Part shown: one piece after another, positions 22,869 to 35,590 of the stretch | Layout of the letters: every line of letters starts with the position of its first letter | Position numbering within the stretch: the first letter of the stretch is position 1 | Source: Tetrahymena elliotti 4EA | Taxonomy: Eukaryota; Ciliophora; Oligohymenophorea; Hymenostomatida; Tetrahymenidae | Assembly: GCA_000231825.2 (NCBI GenBank) | Contig: JH720297.1 | Coordinates: 1,276,126 to 1,340,125, forward strand | Direction of reading: 5' to 3' | DNA length: 64,000 bases | Position numbers and translations under genes: made by a program | Notes under the pieces: model-generated | The model's input: the letters and a program-made list of their open reading frames with translations, nothing else | Told to the model about the DNA's origin: nothing | Database searches by the model: none

Positions 22869-24858
22869 CTTTGATAAAAAATAAGCTATTTTATTGAATC
22901 CCAAAAAAGTTAAATTACTGGCTCAGTCATTTCACACTTGGTCTATCTATCTATTAACTTATTATTTTCTTTTTAAATATTTGCTTGCTTGAATAGCTTT
23001 TTTAAGATATATGTTTAACTAATTTAATTTTTAATTATTTTTAATATTTAGTGTGCCAAGTAATCTGCAGTATTCATTAACTTTTAGAAACAAACAAATA
23101 AAGTAAAAAAAACAATCTAAACAAACAAAACTATATTTTTTGATGAAATTTATAAATCTTTGAATTAAAGTGAAAAAGGCAGATGCATTCCAAATGCATT
23201 CATTCTGCTAAAAATTTACAATTCCTTTCTAAATTATCAAATAACTCTTTTTGTATAAGAATCTCTCCTCTTATTCCCTTTCATCTTTTATTGTATAAGC
23301 CTTTTAATTATTATTTTATTTTGAGTTATACTTAAAATATTGCTGTGTTTCCAGGTGTTGTTTTTATATTCCCACAATTCCTATCTTTTTAATTTTCAAA
23401 ATTTACCTCAATCATTTAGTCTCTAAATAGCTTTCTATCGGCTCATTTTTTAATTTATTAATTCTTCTTTTAATTCAACAATTTTTTTATTTTTTTTTAA
23501 AAAACAAATAACCAAATAACAAAGACGTTTTTTATTTCACAAAATATGATAATTCAAAACGTAATTTGTTTCTAAAAATATAATAAAATAAAATGAAATT
23601 CAATTTATATTTGTAGATTATTTTATATACTTAATCATCTTTCTTATTTTCATTTTTTGTAATTAAATGATGCATATTTATTTTTCAAAATTAAAAAATA
23701 GATTTAAATTCATCCAAAATAATAACAAAATTAAATAATTTTTCATACAGCCAAATGATTTTTAAAATTAAAAATAAATTTTGAAGATATTCTCTCTCAA
23801 AATAAAATTGTCAATAAATAAATTTGAAATTATTAAATAATTGAGATTGTTGTTATTTTATTTTCAATAATTTCAAACTAAAATCCAAATTTATTCATAA
23901 AGAAAATACGATTCTAAAAACAATTTAACTAAAGCTTATTAACAATATTAAAAAATCATTTTAAAATATTTTAAAATAAAGAATAATGAATAAAAATCAA
24001 AAATGTAAAAGTATTAAAGATTTTTTAAGTTTTTTGAGAGCTATCTCAAATTTACTTGTTTGATTTTCATCACTATCTAAATTTGATTAATTATATAAAA
24101 TTTAGTTAAAGATGTTTACATATTATTTTTAGAAATTAGTTGAGCCTATTCAGCAGCTGAAATGATAAAATAATTACATTTAAAAATAATTTTTAAATGT
24201 TTTGATTTGAATAAATAAAAAATTATAATGTATTAAATTTTTTTTTGTTAAATTTTCTTATTTTCAATGGCTATTTAAAATATATTGAGGTTCCATTCTC
24301 CTTTATTTTAGGTAACATTTTATTTTTTTGTTTATTTTTAGACTTATCTCTCTCAATAATGGTTTCTATTCTAAAAGATTTGGATTTTGTGATTTAGATC
24401 TAAATATCCTAGAGATTTAATAAAAAATCATCTAAAAATTTGATAAATTCAATTAATTATCTTCTCTTGTAAATATTTTAAGAAAAAATAGTTTAAAAAA
24501 AATAAAAAAATATTTAATAGAAATTATTTTTAAAATTGATATTTAGATTAATTTTTTTATTTTGATTTTTGTAAAATATTTTATTTGATATTTTTTAGAA
24601 CAAACTTAGATTTATCATTTAAATAAACTTCTAAGGAATTTAATTAAATTTAAATTTCATTCAATTTTAAAGTTTTAATTGAATTTCTATTTGACATTTA
24701 AATAGAATACAAAAACCTAGTTAAATTAAATTGTAAATACAGCCAATTGAAATTCTTATTTTTTTAAAATAAAAAAATTATCTGTGTTTGAATAAAAGAA
24801 CTTATTATATATTTTCGATAACAAGAAAACAACATTTTTAGAGAAAGAATTTAGTTAG
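22869..24858. other. Two-kilobase AT-rich divergent intergenic region
   Basis: No gene, RNA or array recognised on either strand. It separates the divergent ArfGAP and membrane-protein genes and must contain both promoters. A small inverted repeat around ATGCATTCCAAATGCAT (about 23182-23198) is the only local feature noted. Confidence 0.5.
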
Positions 24859-27353
24859 ATGAACACAAACAAAAAGGGTTAAAAGAAGGGATATTAAGAA
24901 TTCAATGATAGTAATGAAGAAGATTAAAATTTTTCAAATAATTCTAACTACGATGATTCCTCGAGTGATAAAAATTCTGCCAATATGGGTAGTGCTCCCG
25001 AAGATTCTAATGACGATGACGATAATGTCGACTACAATAAAAGTAGACAGTAAAAATAAGAAAATACTAGAGGGTTTTAGAATAGATAGGCTTAGCCTTC
25101 AAATGCTCAAGCAATTTAGATGGCAGAACTGAGATAAAATTAGAATTAAGGAAAATATGGAAAAGAATAATAAAGATAATTTTAATAGAATGATAATGAT
25201 AGTGAAGAGGAAGATGAAATATCAAGTTAAAATTATAATTAAAGTAGAACCGCTAATTAAAGCTTGAACACTAAGGCTCTTAACTAAGTAAAAGGCTAAA
25301 AATCTTAGTTGGTTAATTAGAGGGATCAAAGAAATAAATAGAATTAGATTAGTTCTGATGAAGATGAAGATGAGGATGATGTAGAATATAATCCAAACAA
25401 TTAAAAAAAGAATAATTCAAATTGGAATTAGAAATCTTAGTAGGGGTAGAGCTAATAAAATAGAAATTAAAATCAAATTTAGGTTTAGAAGAAAGCACAA
25501 CCACCAAAGCCAGCGATTAGCAAAATATCATAAAATATAAAGGGCTAGTAGAAACATGTTAAATTAGTAGAAGAAGATGAAGATTTTTAGAATGACTAAG
25601 AAGAGTAGGAATAAGAAGAGGAGGAAATTGATGAGGTTAATTATCAACAAAAGACTAATAGACTTAAAGAAGAAAAAGAAATTAGGTAGAGATTATCTGA
25701 TGAGAGAAAGAAAGAGTTAGAGAAGAATAAAAAGAAAAAGAAAACAACCAAGTTAGATGCAGAAGATAATGAGGATGATGAAGATGAAGACGATGATGAT
25801 GAATATGATTATGACTATGATGATTTTAATGATGAAAATAGAAAGAAAAGAGAAGAGTATGATTTTAGTAATACAATTACATACTGGATTGGATTTATTA
25901 TTATTGCCGTTTTTATGAGTTTTCTTTATTACTTCATGATTTAGAAAGGATTCAATACAGGCTATAATGATAAATAATAAAATAAATAAACTGCTAGCAA
26001 GCCAATCTTACTTTATCCTTAGCTTAGTTTTCCATTAGATGTAGTCTTTTCTAATGAAAGTTGGAAAAGTTTGAAGCATATGTAAGATTTAAGGGAAGAA
26101 GCAACATGCCAAGCAGATATTGCTGAAGATTCATTTTTTGACTTTTCAATTTAAGTTTCTTCTTAAAAGACAAGAGTTTTTAACAGTTTTATTAACTTAG
26201 AATGCTAAAATTAGTGCTAAATCTTGTAAATAAAAGAAACCAATTAAGAAAAATAAACAGGTTAGGATGCTTTAAAGTTATCATTTGAAGATATTACTAA
26301 AGAATATAAATGTGATGGAGAAAGAGAATCTTTCTTTGACGGAAAATGTTAATAATGCAATGAACTCTGCCTTTAGTGCTCTTAATTCACTCATACTTGT
26401 TACAGTTGCTATGATTAAGAATATTTGATAAATAAAAAATGCTAAACATCTTGTGATGGTTAATAGTCAGTTATCAATCACTTCTGTATCTAGCCTAAAC
26501 CAGGTATGAATCTTTAAGTTTTAAAAGGAATACAACACAACATTTACATCATGCACTCACCTGAAACCCTAGAGAGTTTTAAAGAATAACTTATAAAGTA
26601 GTAAATAGCAATAGAAGAAACCAAAAAAAAGTAAGCCTAAAATAATTCTACACTACCAAATAAAAATGAAAAAACAGAAGAAAATAAAAAAGAAGAATTT
26701 AAGTTAAGAAAATATCCATTTGTTTTCTTACTAAACGATTACAGATATACTTAGGATGATGTCTTTTTAACAAAGCAAATAGAAAAGTACTTTGATAAAT
26801 TTTTCTTACTTTCAATACCCTATTTCAAAGAGATGCTTACAGCTAGTGAACTAGAAAATCTGATTGAAGAAATTATTGATAATACTCTTGATTAGGAAAC
26901 ATAGTAATTTGTTGACTTCTATGCTATTGTTGGGTATGGCTTGACTGGATAGTTAGCAGCACAAATTGGGTTAGACCAAAAGGAATTTTACTATAAAAAG
27001 AGAGTAACAATCTCAACAGCTGTTTCTGATAGTACTTTTGCAGCAGTAATTAGCCAAGACAGCAATAGCTTTGACACCTACATATAGAAATAAGAAACAT
27101 ATTTTAAAGTAAGCTTTTAATTTAATTAAATATTATTTTAAAAAATTTTTTAATTTCTTAGGACAACCTATTTTGCTACCTCTCATAGAAAAAGAAATAA
27201 ATAAAATCAACCCAAGTAGAATTTAAAAGAGACATTGAAGCTGATAACCAAGAAAGTAAGCTACATGATCATCTAGATTTCTATCTCAAGCATTCACTAG
27301 ATGAAATCCTTTTCCACTCCAAGAACAAAAGATTAAGCACATAACATTACTGA
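24859..27353 (+). CDS. Single-pass membrane protein with acidic cytosolic tail and Cys-rich ectodomain
   Basis: Two exons (intron 27109-27161) encode 813 residues. Residues 1-~335 are hydrophilic, Gln/Asn-rich and strongly acidic (DEDEDEDD, EDNEDDEDEDDDDEYDYD), ending in basic/acidic helical stretches. One membrane span follows at about 340-362 (ITYWIGFIIIAVFMSFLYYF), with no signal peptide, so a type II orientation is likely (inference). The C-terminal side has a Cys-rich block at about 485-550 (KCQQCNELCLQCSQ, then HTCYSCYD, KKCQTSCDG). This resembles the furin-like or growth-factor-receptor Cys repeats common in ciliate surface proteins. After a Lys/Glu/Asn linker comes a folded-looking domain at ~610-813 (YPFVFLLNDYRYTQDD, FYAIVGYGLTGQLAAQIG). 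The GYGLTG turn recalls nucleotide- or hydrolase-type loops, but I do not recognise the family. Function unknown. Confidence 0.8.
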
Positions 27354-28276
27354 TCATTAAGAACACCTACTTCTTAAATATTAACAAATATACTATGTTC
27401 ATTCATGTTCAGAATAAACAAAATTATGTTTCATTTTTTTAAATTTATTTCTTTTAAGAGAAATAAAATCAATTGAGAGATATTTAATTATTCTTTTCTA
27501 TTTTTTATTTTTTCAAGATTTAATTTATTTATTTATCCCATTTGGATTAAATTATTCAATCTTAGATTTAATGATTTAATTTATTTTACTTTTATTTGAG
27601 CATCAAAAAAAAATCTAGAAAAGCTGAAATAAAAAGAAAAACAAAGCAAAGGTTTTAGTATTAGAAAAGATTGATCAAAAAAATAACAAATAGTTTTTTT
27701 CATTATTAATTTAAAATATCATCAAAAAGAAAGGACATTTAATTTCAAAAAGAAAAATGTATCATCACCAAAATTTATCAAATTTTACAACAATTTATGT
27801 TTTTCTCTGCTTTTGTTTTATTGATCAAATTTTTTTAAATACTATGATGATAGAAATTCAAAAATATTCTGTCTATTTTTTTAGGAAAAATGGATTTAAT
27901 ACTGAATATATTTTGATTTTTTCATTTTAGTTTTGAGTAAAAAGATGCCTTTATTTTCTTTTTATGTGTAAAATTATTACTGAATAGAAAATTTAAATAT
28001 TCTTTTTAAAGAGAATAAAATTTACGGAGAAGAAATGGATTGATGAAATAGAAATAAAGTAACTTAAATTTCTGAGCAAATAATAAAATTAATAATGCGA
28101 TATATAATTATAAAGATAATTTAATGCATTCAAAAGTGTTCATTTAATCAAAAAAGTATTTTGTTTTTGATTGAAATTTTTACTTTTGATAAATAAATAA
28201 TTAAAATAATTTTTTTGGTTGAAAATAAATTGTTATGATTTTGTGGGCTTGGTTTATTTTGGTTGAAAAATATAAA
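27354..28276. other. AT-rich convergent spacer
   Basis: Nothing recognised. It separates the 3' ends of the membrane-protein and lipase genes; no clear repeat or hairpin was found. Confidence 0.5.
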
Positions 28277-29500
28277 TCAAATTTCAACTAGATGTTAGTC
28301 AACAAGTAGTTAAGAAAGCCTTTCAAGGAAAATAGTATCACGTCCAATTGCAAAATAAAGATGTCCTCCATTATACATTTCCATGGTAATATTCACTGAT
28401 GACATCTTAAGATTTTCATAAAGTATATTTGCATCTTTAGGACTACCTAGTCTGTCATATTTTCCTACAAAAAGATGAGTTGGTACATTGATTTTTGATA
28501 GATCATAACTTGGAGGGACTTCACTACCATATTTAATAATATTTTTGGTAACATTTCTGAAGTCATATTTTCTAAATTAATCTGTTTCACTTGCTAATTA
28601 TTACCAATGATCATAAACTTAAACTGAAGTACCTCCTGGATAGGTTGCCATAAAATATCTAAATCTTTCTTAGTTCAAAACAGTTACGTCTGAATCAGTA
28701 ACCAAACTTAAAACAAATTAGGCAAAATTTTAAAGGTATTTGCAAGCATAATAGAGTACTTTATATTCATCTACAAGCTTACTTATGCCTAGCTTTTTAA
28801 GTAAGGGAGCTCCTCCAAGAAAAATACCAAAACTAAAGGCTGGTGAGGTCTAATTAATAATATTGGCTGTTGGGCCCATTAGAATCATTTGAGTGATTTT
28901 AGATTAATAATTTGGATATTCAGCTAAAGCAGCTAACAAAATAGTTGTACCTTAAGAATATCCTATGGTAGATATCTTTTTTCTGCCAACTTTTTCATAA
29001 ATAAAATCAAAGGCACTTCTGAAATCATATTCTGCCATTTCCTACCATGAAAAAGACCAATACTCTGGGTCTTTGTCTGTTAAGCGGATATGTCCACTTG
29101 AGTACTAAGTACCTCTGTTAGCAATCATCCAGACATCATAACCTTGATTAGCTACATAAAAAGTAGGAGATTATTCCTCATTATTCATACTGAAAACCTC
29201 TATAGCACAATTAAGTCCAAAATACATCAAAACAGGAGGTTTCCCATGCTCTTAAATTGTTGTATTTTTAGCTTGAATTCTTATAATATTGATTATATAA
29301 CCATCTTCAGTCGTTACATTAAACTCTTAAGTAGGGTAATTTAAAATAGATGTAAAATCTGTGTATTTTATTTGGTGTGGACGCTCAAGTGGATCCTTAA
29401 TTTACATTTCTATCAAAGCAATTTGGCCTATAGAAATGAGAATAACTATAAATATAGCACAATTGATCTTAGTCAACTAAAAACATAAATTTTTCATCAT
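28277..29500 (-). CDS. Secreted or lysosomal acid lipase (LIPA / gastric lipase family)
   Basis: A single exon of 407 residues, matching the ~400 of the family. These alpha/beta hydrolases cleave triacylglycerols and cholesteryl esters in the lysosome or outside the cell. The N-terminus (INCAIFIVILISIGQIALI) is a signal peptide or anchor. Family landmarks run in order: TTEDGYIINIIRI, ANQGYDVWMIANRGTQYS, the nucleophile elbow GYSQGT (Ser near residue 180), ILMGPTANI, the acid in FVGKYDRLG, and the catalytic His in NGGHLYF near the C-terminus. The usual oxyanion-loop H-G-L is replaced by F-G-L (LMYFGLNCA), which is unusual. The start has two adjacent ATGs (MMKNLCF); either may be used. Convergent with the membrane-protein gene upstream in the window. 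Confidence 0.92.
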
Positions 29501-32500
29501 AGCAGTAAAGCAAGAGGGTTATTCAAATTAAACACCCATTAATTAATTTATTTTGCTTGTAATTGATTGATTGATTTTTTTATTATTTTGTATAAATAAA
29601 CACCTAAATCCTTAATAAATTAATATTCACAAGCAAAACCTATCAGAAATTCTTTGTAGAAAATTAACTTTTAATTTGCTTCTATTAGTTTTGATGGCTA
29701 AATAGTTTATGTAAATAATTGTTTTTGAATATGATTTAATTATATGCTTCTAAATGACCCTTTTTAATAAGCATAAAGCAGCCAGATTTTCCTAATAAAG
29801 CTTACAAAAAATATAAATTAATATCTTTTTTGATTTAGGAGAGTAAATTTGATTTCATATCTTCATGTCTTTGTTTGTCTAAAATCTATTTTTTACACAA
29901 TTGTAAACACGATAAAATAGAAAAACATCATCCTGTTAGTTAGAAGAGTATTTAATTTTCATGTTGATGATGGTCGTATGTAGGAAAATTGTTCTCAAGT
30001 GAAATAAAAGATAATACAATTTTAAAATTTTTTACTACTTCAAAACTTAAAAATAGTAAATGACATCATTTAGTACGAAAAGTAAATTACGTAGTAAATG
30101 AATTTTAAACGAATCAACTTAAATTAATTTCTTCGGTAGAAAATTATCCTAATAAATTTTTAATATTACAAAACATTTAATTAGATGACGCTGAGTTGAA
30201 ATGGTGGATTTAAATTAATTAAGAGAAATTCTTTAAATTTAATCATCTTGTAATCAATATTGCATTCTCAATTCAATTTATTTACTTTCAATTAAATTTT
30301 AACAATATTTCAATTTTCTCAATTGATTACATTAATCTACTTTTAATTGTGATAAATCCTTAATTAACTTTCTATACCTCTTCTCATAGGTTAAGTGCAT
30401 AATTAACTTTTTGTAGACAAAAATAATTCATTATCTTTAATTAAACAAATTAATTAATAAAAAGCTTGAAAATCAAAAATTCCCATCAACATAAACAGTT
30501 AAAAATATTTTCAAATAAAAGTATGAAGTTTTTTAACTGTACTAAACAATTGCTTAATTTTTTCAACTAAATCTATCAAAATACAATCCAAATACAGAAA
30601 TCATTTACTAACAATATCAGTTTCTTTTAAATTTTGAATGAAAATAAAATACTCACTTCATAAAATATTAAGAATGAAAATATTCTAATTATCCATTTCA
30701 AACATTTCAAATGAAAAAAAATAAAAAATATTAAAATAAGATATTAAAAAATAGATTTAATTTACAAAATATTGTTAATCCTCTTAAATATGATATTGCT
30801 TAACTTACTTTATTCACTTTTCTTTTTGAGGGAAAAAGTCAAACTAAAAAAAAGATGAAATATCAAAATATAAAAATATTTATATTTTTTTGTTCAGTAT
30901 TTAGATCCTACCAATACCCAATCTTTGGCAAATGAAATAGAATCACACCTTATAATAATAATTAATATTATTTTATTTAGCTTCTAAAAATGTAGAATTG
31001 AATAAGTCTTGTTTTGCTTAAATTCAACTTTTTTACTTTCCTTCCTTCCTTCTTTCAAAATATTTATCATAATATATTTATAGATTTAATATTTAATTTC
31101 ATTTTTTCTCCTTCTTTAAAAATAAATAAAAAAAATTATTTTATTTTAATTTATGAAGAAATTGATTAAAATTCAAACTAATTACAAAAGAAATTTCTTT
31201 AAAATAATAAAGACAATTACACGCTATTTAAGTATCAATTTATTATTGTTATTATTAGCAAATATCTTTTTTATAAGACTTCCTTCTTTTACTAAAGTAT
31301 TTATTTAAATAATTAACTCTTCAATCAATTTCTTGCAATACCCTCTAATTAAAAAAGATAAAAAAGTGTTAAACCCAATTAAATTTTGTTTTTCAATGCT
31401 ATTTTTGACAGCTTAATTTGATTTATTCATAAATTCTACATCTTAGAATATTTAAAAGTTTAGATGCTTAATGTGACATTTAATAAAAAAATAGATTTGA
31501 ATTTTTATTTTTATTATCTGTTTTTTAACCAAGTTTAATAATTAGAGTATGTACATTTAAAAAGGGTTAATTATTTTATTTGATTTCATTTAAAGATGAA
31601 AAAACAACATTTTTGAGAAAATTAAGTTTTTTTATTTTTTTGAATTACTTCTTGTTGAAATTAATTTTTGATTTTAATATTTTTACCCATTTACAGTATA
31701 TTTGTGTTCATTATTTTTAACAGTATTTTAATATTGTAAGCTAGACCAAATAAAAATATTTGAATGTTTGATTTGAAGAAGTTGTATCTCTAAAAAAATT
31801 TATCTCAAAATTGTGAAAAAATAGCTTTAAAATGATGACTTAAAACAAAAAACTTATCTCATTTTAAATAATTGAAAACAGTTAATTTCATTTATTTTAC
31901 TGTTGATTGTAAAGTTCTATAATTAGTATTGTAATATTATTCTTTAAAACTATAAACTTGTTAACTTTTTGAATCAAAAAAATAAGTAAATATTTTAAAT
32001 AAATACTTCAATCATGCTGTGAAAAAGTCTGAGGTAGAGGTAGAAAAGAGCAAAATTAAAAGTGAAGATATTCTAGTGAAAATTAATTTCATTGATTTAT
32101 TTTTATATAGTTCTTAATAAATAAAGATAGTGCGAATGATTTAATTTTGCGATGAAAATGAAGAAATTAAAATAACATCAATCTTAAGGGTTATTAAAAT
32201 TTTAATGTTCTATTCTTAGGTTAGTTTAAAAGTTAAGAAAAAAGTTATAGAAGCTGTTTGGTTTTTTCAAAAAATTGGAAAAACTAATTTATTAGGTTTT
32301 CAACTCTTAAAAATAACAAAATAAGCATTATTGAAAATCAATATTTTCCATCAAAAAAAGAAAATTATAAAATGATAATTTTATTGTAAGGAAACCTGAG
32401 AGTTGTTGTGATTTTAAAAGAAGATTTTTAAAAACTATTAGAAATTTTTATTGATTTTATGATTTTAATGTATGCTTTAATTTTTTGTTTTTAAAAAATT

Positions 32501-33445
32501 AACAAGAACAATGTAACCAACCAGCCTTTGAGTGGGATATGAGATTGAAAGAATTATTTAAAAAAATAATACTGGATCTTTAATTTGCTAAATTATGTTA
32601 TTTCAAATTTTCACCAAATATTAGAGAATATAGTTTTTTAGACATTAGAGAAGTGGTAAACTTACTAAATTATCCATAAAAAACATTTTTAATATTGGAA
32701 ACAAAATATTATTAAAAATAATCAAAAGATTAATTACACATAAAAGGGTTTTCTTGTTTGTATTATTGATCTATTGTTTTTTTTGATTATATTTGTAAAT
32801 ATTTTTAATTAAAAAACAATATGTAGGTTTTGAATTTTATGCTGAAATTAATTTATTATCTCAAAATTTGGCAGCACAAACAAGAAAATTAATAAATTTT
32901 TTATATTCAAATGATTAAAGTGTATTGAGCGAGGGTGAATGAAAAAATTAACTATTTTGTTTAATTTTTATTTGATGACAGTTTTTAGATTTTTCATATT
33001 TTTTTTAATTAAGCTTTAAATGTATTTAAATATTTATATCAGGTACTTGAATGAATTATGATTATTTAAATAAGCAAATAGAAAATGCTGTTACATATTG
33101 AATTTTCAATTACGATAAAAAAATTATGACGATTGATGTGAAAATAATCTAAATTGCATAAAAGTGTAATTAAATTATGTTAGCTCTCTACAATTTTCTG
33201 AGACAGTGTTAGGTGTTTGTCTGACTAATTAAATTAATTGTTTAAAACAATAAGTAATTAATTTTCCTAAAAAAGTTAACTTTTTTGCTCAGATTGAATA
33301 ATCAGATAGTTAGTTAAAAAATACTTAAAAATTAAATTTCTATTAATCTTCCTTAAGCGTTTAAACGCAATTTTATAAATACGGAAGAAATATATTAAAA
33401 TATATTTTAAATATAGTGTTTTAATTCAAATTCACTCGAAAAAGC
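29501..33445. other. 3.9-kb gene-poor AT-rich region
   Basis: No convincing gene or RNA. An open frame at about 32016-32375 (plus) reads ENEEIKITSILRVIKIL and AVWFFQKIGKTNLLGFQ, but it lacks a start and is within chance length for a one-stop code in this composition. A perfect 12-bp palindrome, GCGTTTAAACGC, lies at 33357-33368, about 78 bp before the ATG of the next gene. Runs such as CCTTCCTTCC at about 31041 are simple repeats. Confidence 0.5.
33357..33368. promoter_or_regulatory. Perfect 12-bp palindrome upstream of the 714-residue family gene
   Basis: GCGTTTAAACGC is a perfect palindrome with G/C-containing ends in very AT-rich DNA, 77 bp upstream of ATG 33446. It could be a factor-binding site for that gene; this is inference from position and symmetry only. 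I did not notice it upstream of the related genes at 46953 or 61309. Confidence 0.3.
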
Positions 33446-35590
33446 ATGGATGAAGAATATTCCTAGAAAACTATCAAAACTCGAAGCTAACGTCTTCGCT
33501 AATAGAAAGCAATAAAAAAGAGTGAAGACATTTCTTATGATAAAGATAATAACTAAAAGTAATAGTGTCATAAGAATTGTTCTTTCAAAAGGATAAGAAA
33601 AAATGCAAAATATGAAGAAATATAAATAATTCAGACCATAGGAAAAAGAAATTAGTATGTAAATGATGAAGTTAGGTGTAAATTTAAACCGATTTCTTTC
33701 AAGAAGTTGCAGCTCAAAATGAAATCCCTTCAAGATTATGCATCAAGCTTTTTTGAAACAACGTTTGAGAAAACTTTTTTAAAGAGATTAAAAACTCAAG
33801 ATTTCTCAAATCAGAAAGGAGAATCTAGTGAAATTATATAAACATAAATATAGAATACTAGTGCAATTTTGGGTAATTAAACCGAGTAAGGCAGGAAAAT
33901 TCAGTGTTTTAAAATTGAGTTCAAAGAAAAAAAAAGAAGGACCAGCTCTTCTGGCTAATATTAAGAGCCAAATATTCATTAAATTGTTCAGTAATAAATA
34001 ATAGACTTAAACGATTTAACCTGCTACTATAATGAGAAGCAAGACTAATCTTTTATAACTCGAAACAAGACCAAGGTTTATATGAGTGAAATGTAATAGA
34101 AAAGGTATATTGAAAATGATGAAGGTATTTTAGCTTAGGCAAAAAACTTAGAAAAAAAGACAGAGTATGACCAATTATTAATTGTAAAAAGCATGTTTGA
34201 TTATCTTGAAAAAATTAAATAGAATTTTTAGAATCAATTTTCTTTTGGCGAAATTATTAATAATATTTAAGATTAAGATAAACAGAATAGCATTTTAAAT
34301 AAAGAGATAGTAAATCACTAATAGGATTTAAGTCAGAGCATTGACTATATTTTACCTCCTATTTAGTTAAAGCAAGGATATTTATAAAAATACAAAGATT
34401 GTGTAATAAAGATATTTAATAGCTTTATACTTAGAGGAAGAGAAAGAAAGTAAAGTGGCAGCACACCTTAATAGAATACTGACTAAGCAGAGGAAGTTTT
34501 CTACAGTGATGTTGTTAGCAAGAAATAGCCATCTAAGAAAAAATAAAGAAATAGCTTAAACTCGTCAAATATTTCCGAAATTGAAGCAGAAGTAGAAGAG
34601 GAGGAGGAAGAAGAAGAAGAGTTTGATCTGGAAGCTGGCTATGAAGATTTTAATGAAAATCATAGATATAAAATAAATTATTAAAATGAAAATAATAATC
34701 AAATATCCACAAATAAATAAAAGTAATCCTAAACTAAATTAAAAAAATCTATTATTAAAGATTAAGCTATTTTTGATGAATTAGACATCTAATCGAATGA
34801 ATTAAATAAGAGTTCGTTACCAACTTTAACCAGTATAGCTAAATCATAAAAAATGGGAGTGAATTTAAGCAGCAATTAGATAAATGAAAAACCAGAAGGC
34901 GGCTAAGTAATAACAGAATTTTTAATCAAATAAGGTTCTCATGTAAATTAAATAAATTAATAGTCATAAAATGAAGAATAAAAGAATGAAAAGTCTCAAA
35001 AACTGCAGGAAAAATCGAGAAAGAATTCAATTTCTTCTCCATAGTAATAATCCAATTCATAACAGTCACAGTATCACAATCTCAAAAATAGCTTTATGCA
35101 CTTAGTTATTTAAATTTTTACTAGAGAAGTATTGAATTGCTTTGATATACCTGGTTAGTATCTAGACTACTCTGCAGAAGTTTTAGAAAGAATGAAAAAT
35201 TATTCATTTAAATACAGGCCTGTAAAAGGTAGATATCAATATTATTCAAACATCCATTATTCTACACTGTTCCTCAAACTAAATAAGAATACTTTGGGAG
35301 AAATCCAATCATGCGCCCATTATATTTAATACCACAAAGTGTTTTTCAAAGAAGATCTCTCAAACAGTTAAACAGAGAATGATTTTGAAGTAATAAAGTG
35401 TAATTTCTATAAAATGTTAATAGGATAAATTGTTCTTTTTACTTTGTTTCAAGCAGAAGAAATTTTACTTAATGAAATCAATCTTAAAAATAATTAAAAC
35501 TTTCTAGATAGCAGTCGATTCAACTACATCAGTAAAGTAAAAAAGGGAATACAAAAGCTCCAAAGAGCAAAACACGCTATAAGATTTTGA
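33446..35590 (+). CDS. Unrecognised family ('YYSN/SKVKKGIQKL' family), long member, 714 aa
   Basis: One uninterrupted exon ending in TGA 35588-35590. The N-terminal part is basic with paired Cys-aromatic motifs (KNCSFKRI and VRCKFKPISF), as in the shorter paralogues. The middle, about residues 200-540, is Gln/Asn/Ser-rich with a nine-residue Glu run near residue 385. The last ~170 residues form the conserved block: HNLKNSFMHLVIQI, LNCFDIPGQ, FKYRPVKGRYQYYSN, IHYSTLFLKLN, CNFYKMLIGQIV and SKVKKGIQKLQRAKHAIRF. The same block closes the genes at 46953-48254 and 61309-62606 and their broken copies. I do not know this family from elsewhere. The conserved basic motifs suggest nucleic-acid or phospho-ligand binding, but that is speculation. 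It lies outside the tandem array and is longer than the array members, so it may be closer to the founder form. Confidence 0.85.

Noticed and set aside
24905..25132. Reading frame overlapping the start of the membrane-protein gene
   Set aside because: It is a shifted frame within the acidic N-terminal coding region; the correct frame gives 813 residues without a stop.
32016..32375. Open frame of about 120 codons in the gene desert (reads AVWFFQKIGKTNLLGFQ)
   Set aside because: It has no clear start and no flanking exons. With only TGA as stop and this base composition, such lengths are expected by chance. It could be an old fossil, but I cannot support a gene.
33407..33733. Minus-strand hydrophobic reading frame of about 108 codons
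   Set aside because: It lies antisense to the well-supported family gene at 33446-35590; the hydrophobicity is the reverse-strand image of a Lys/Glu/Asn-rich coding sequence.
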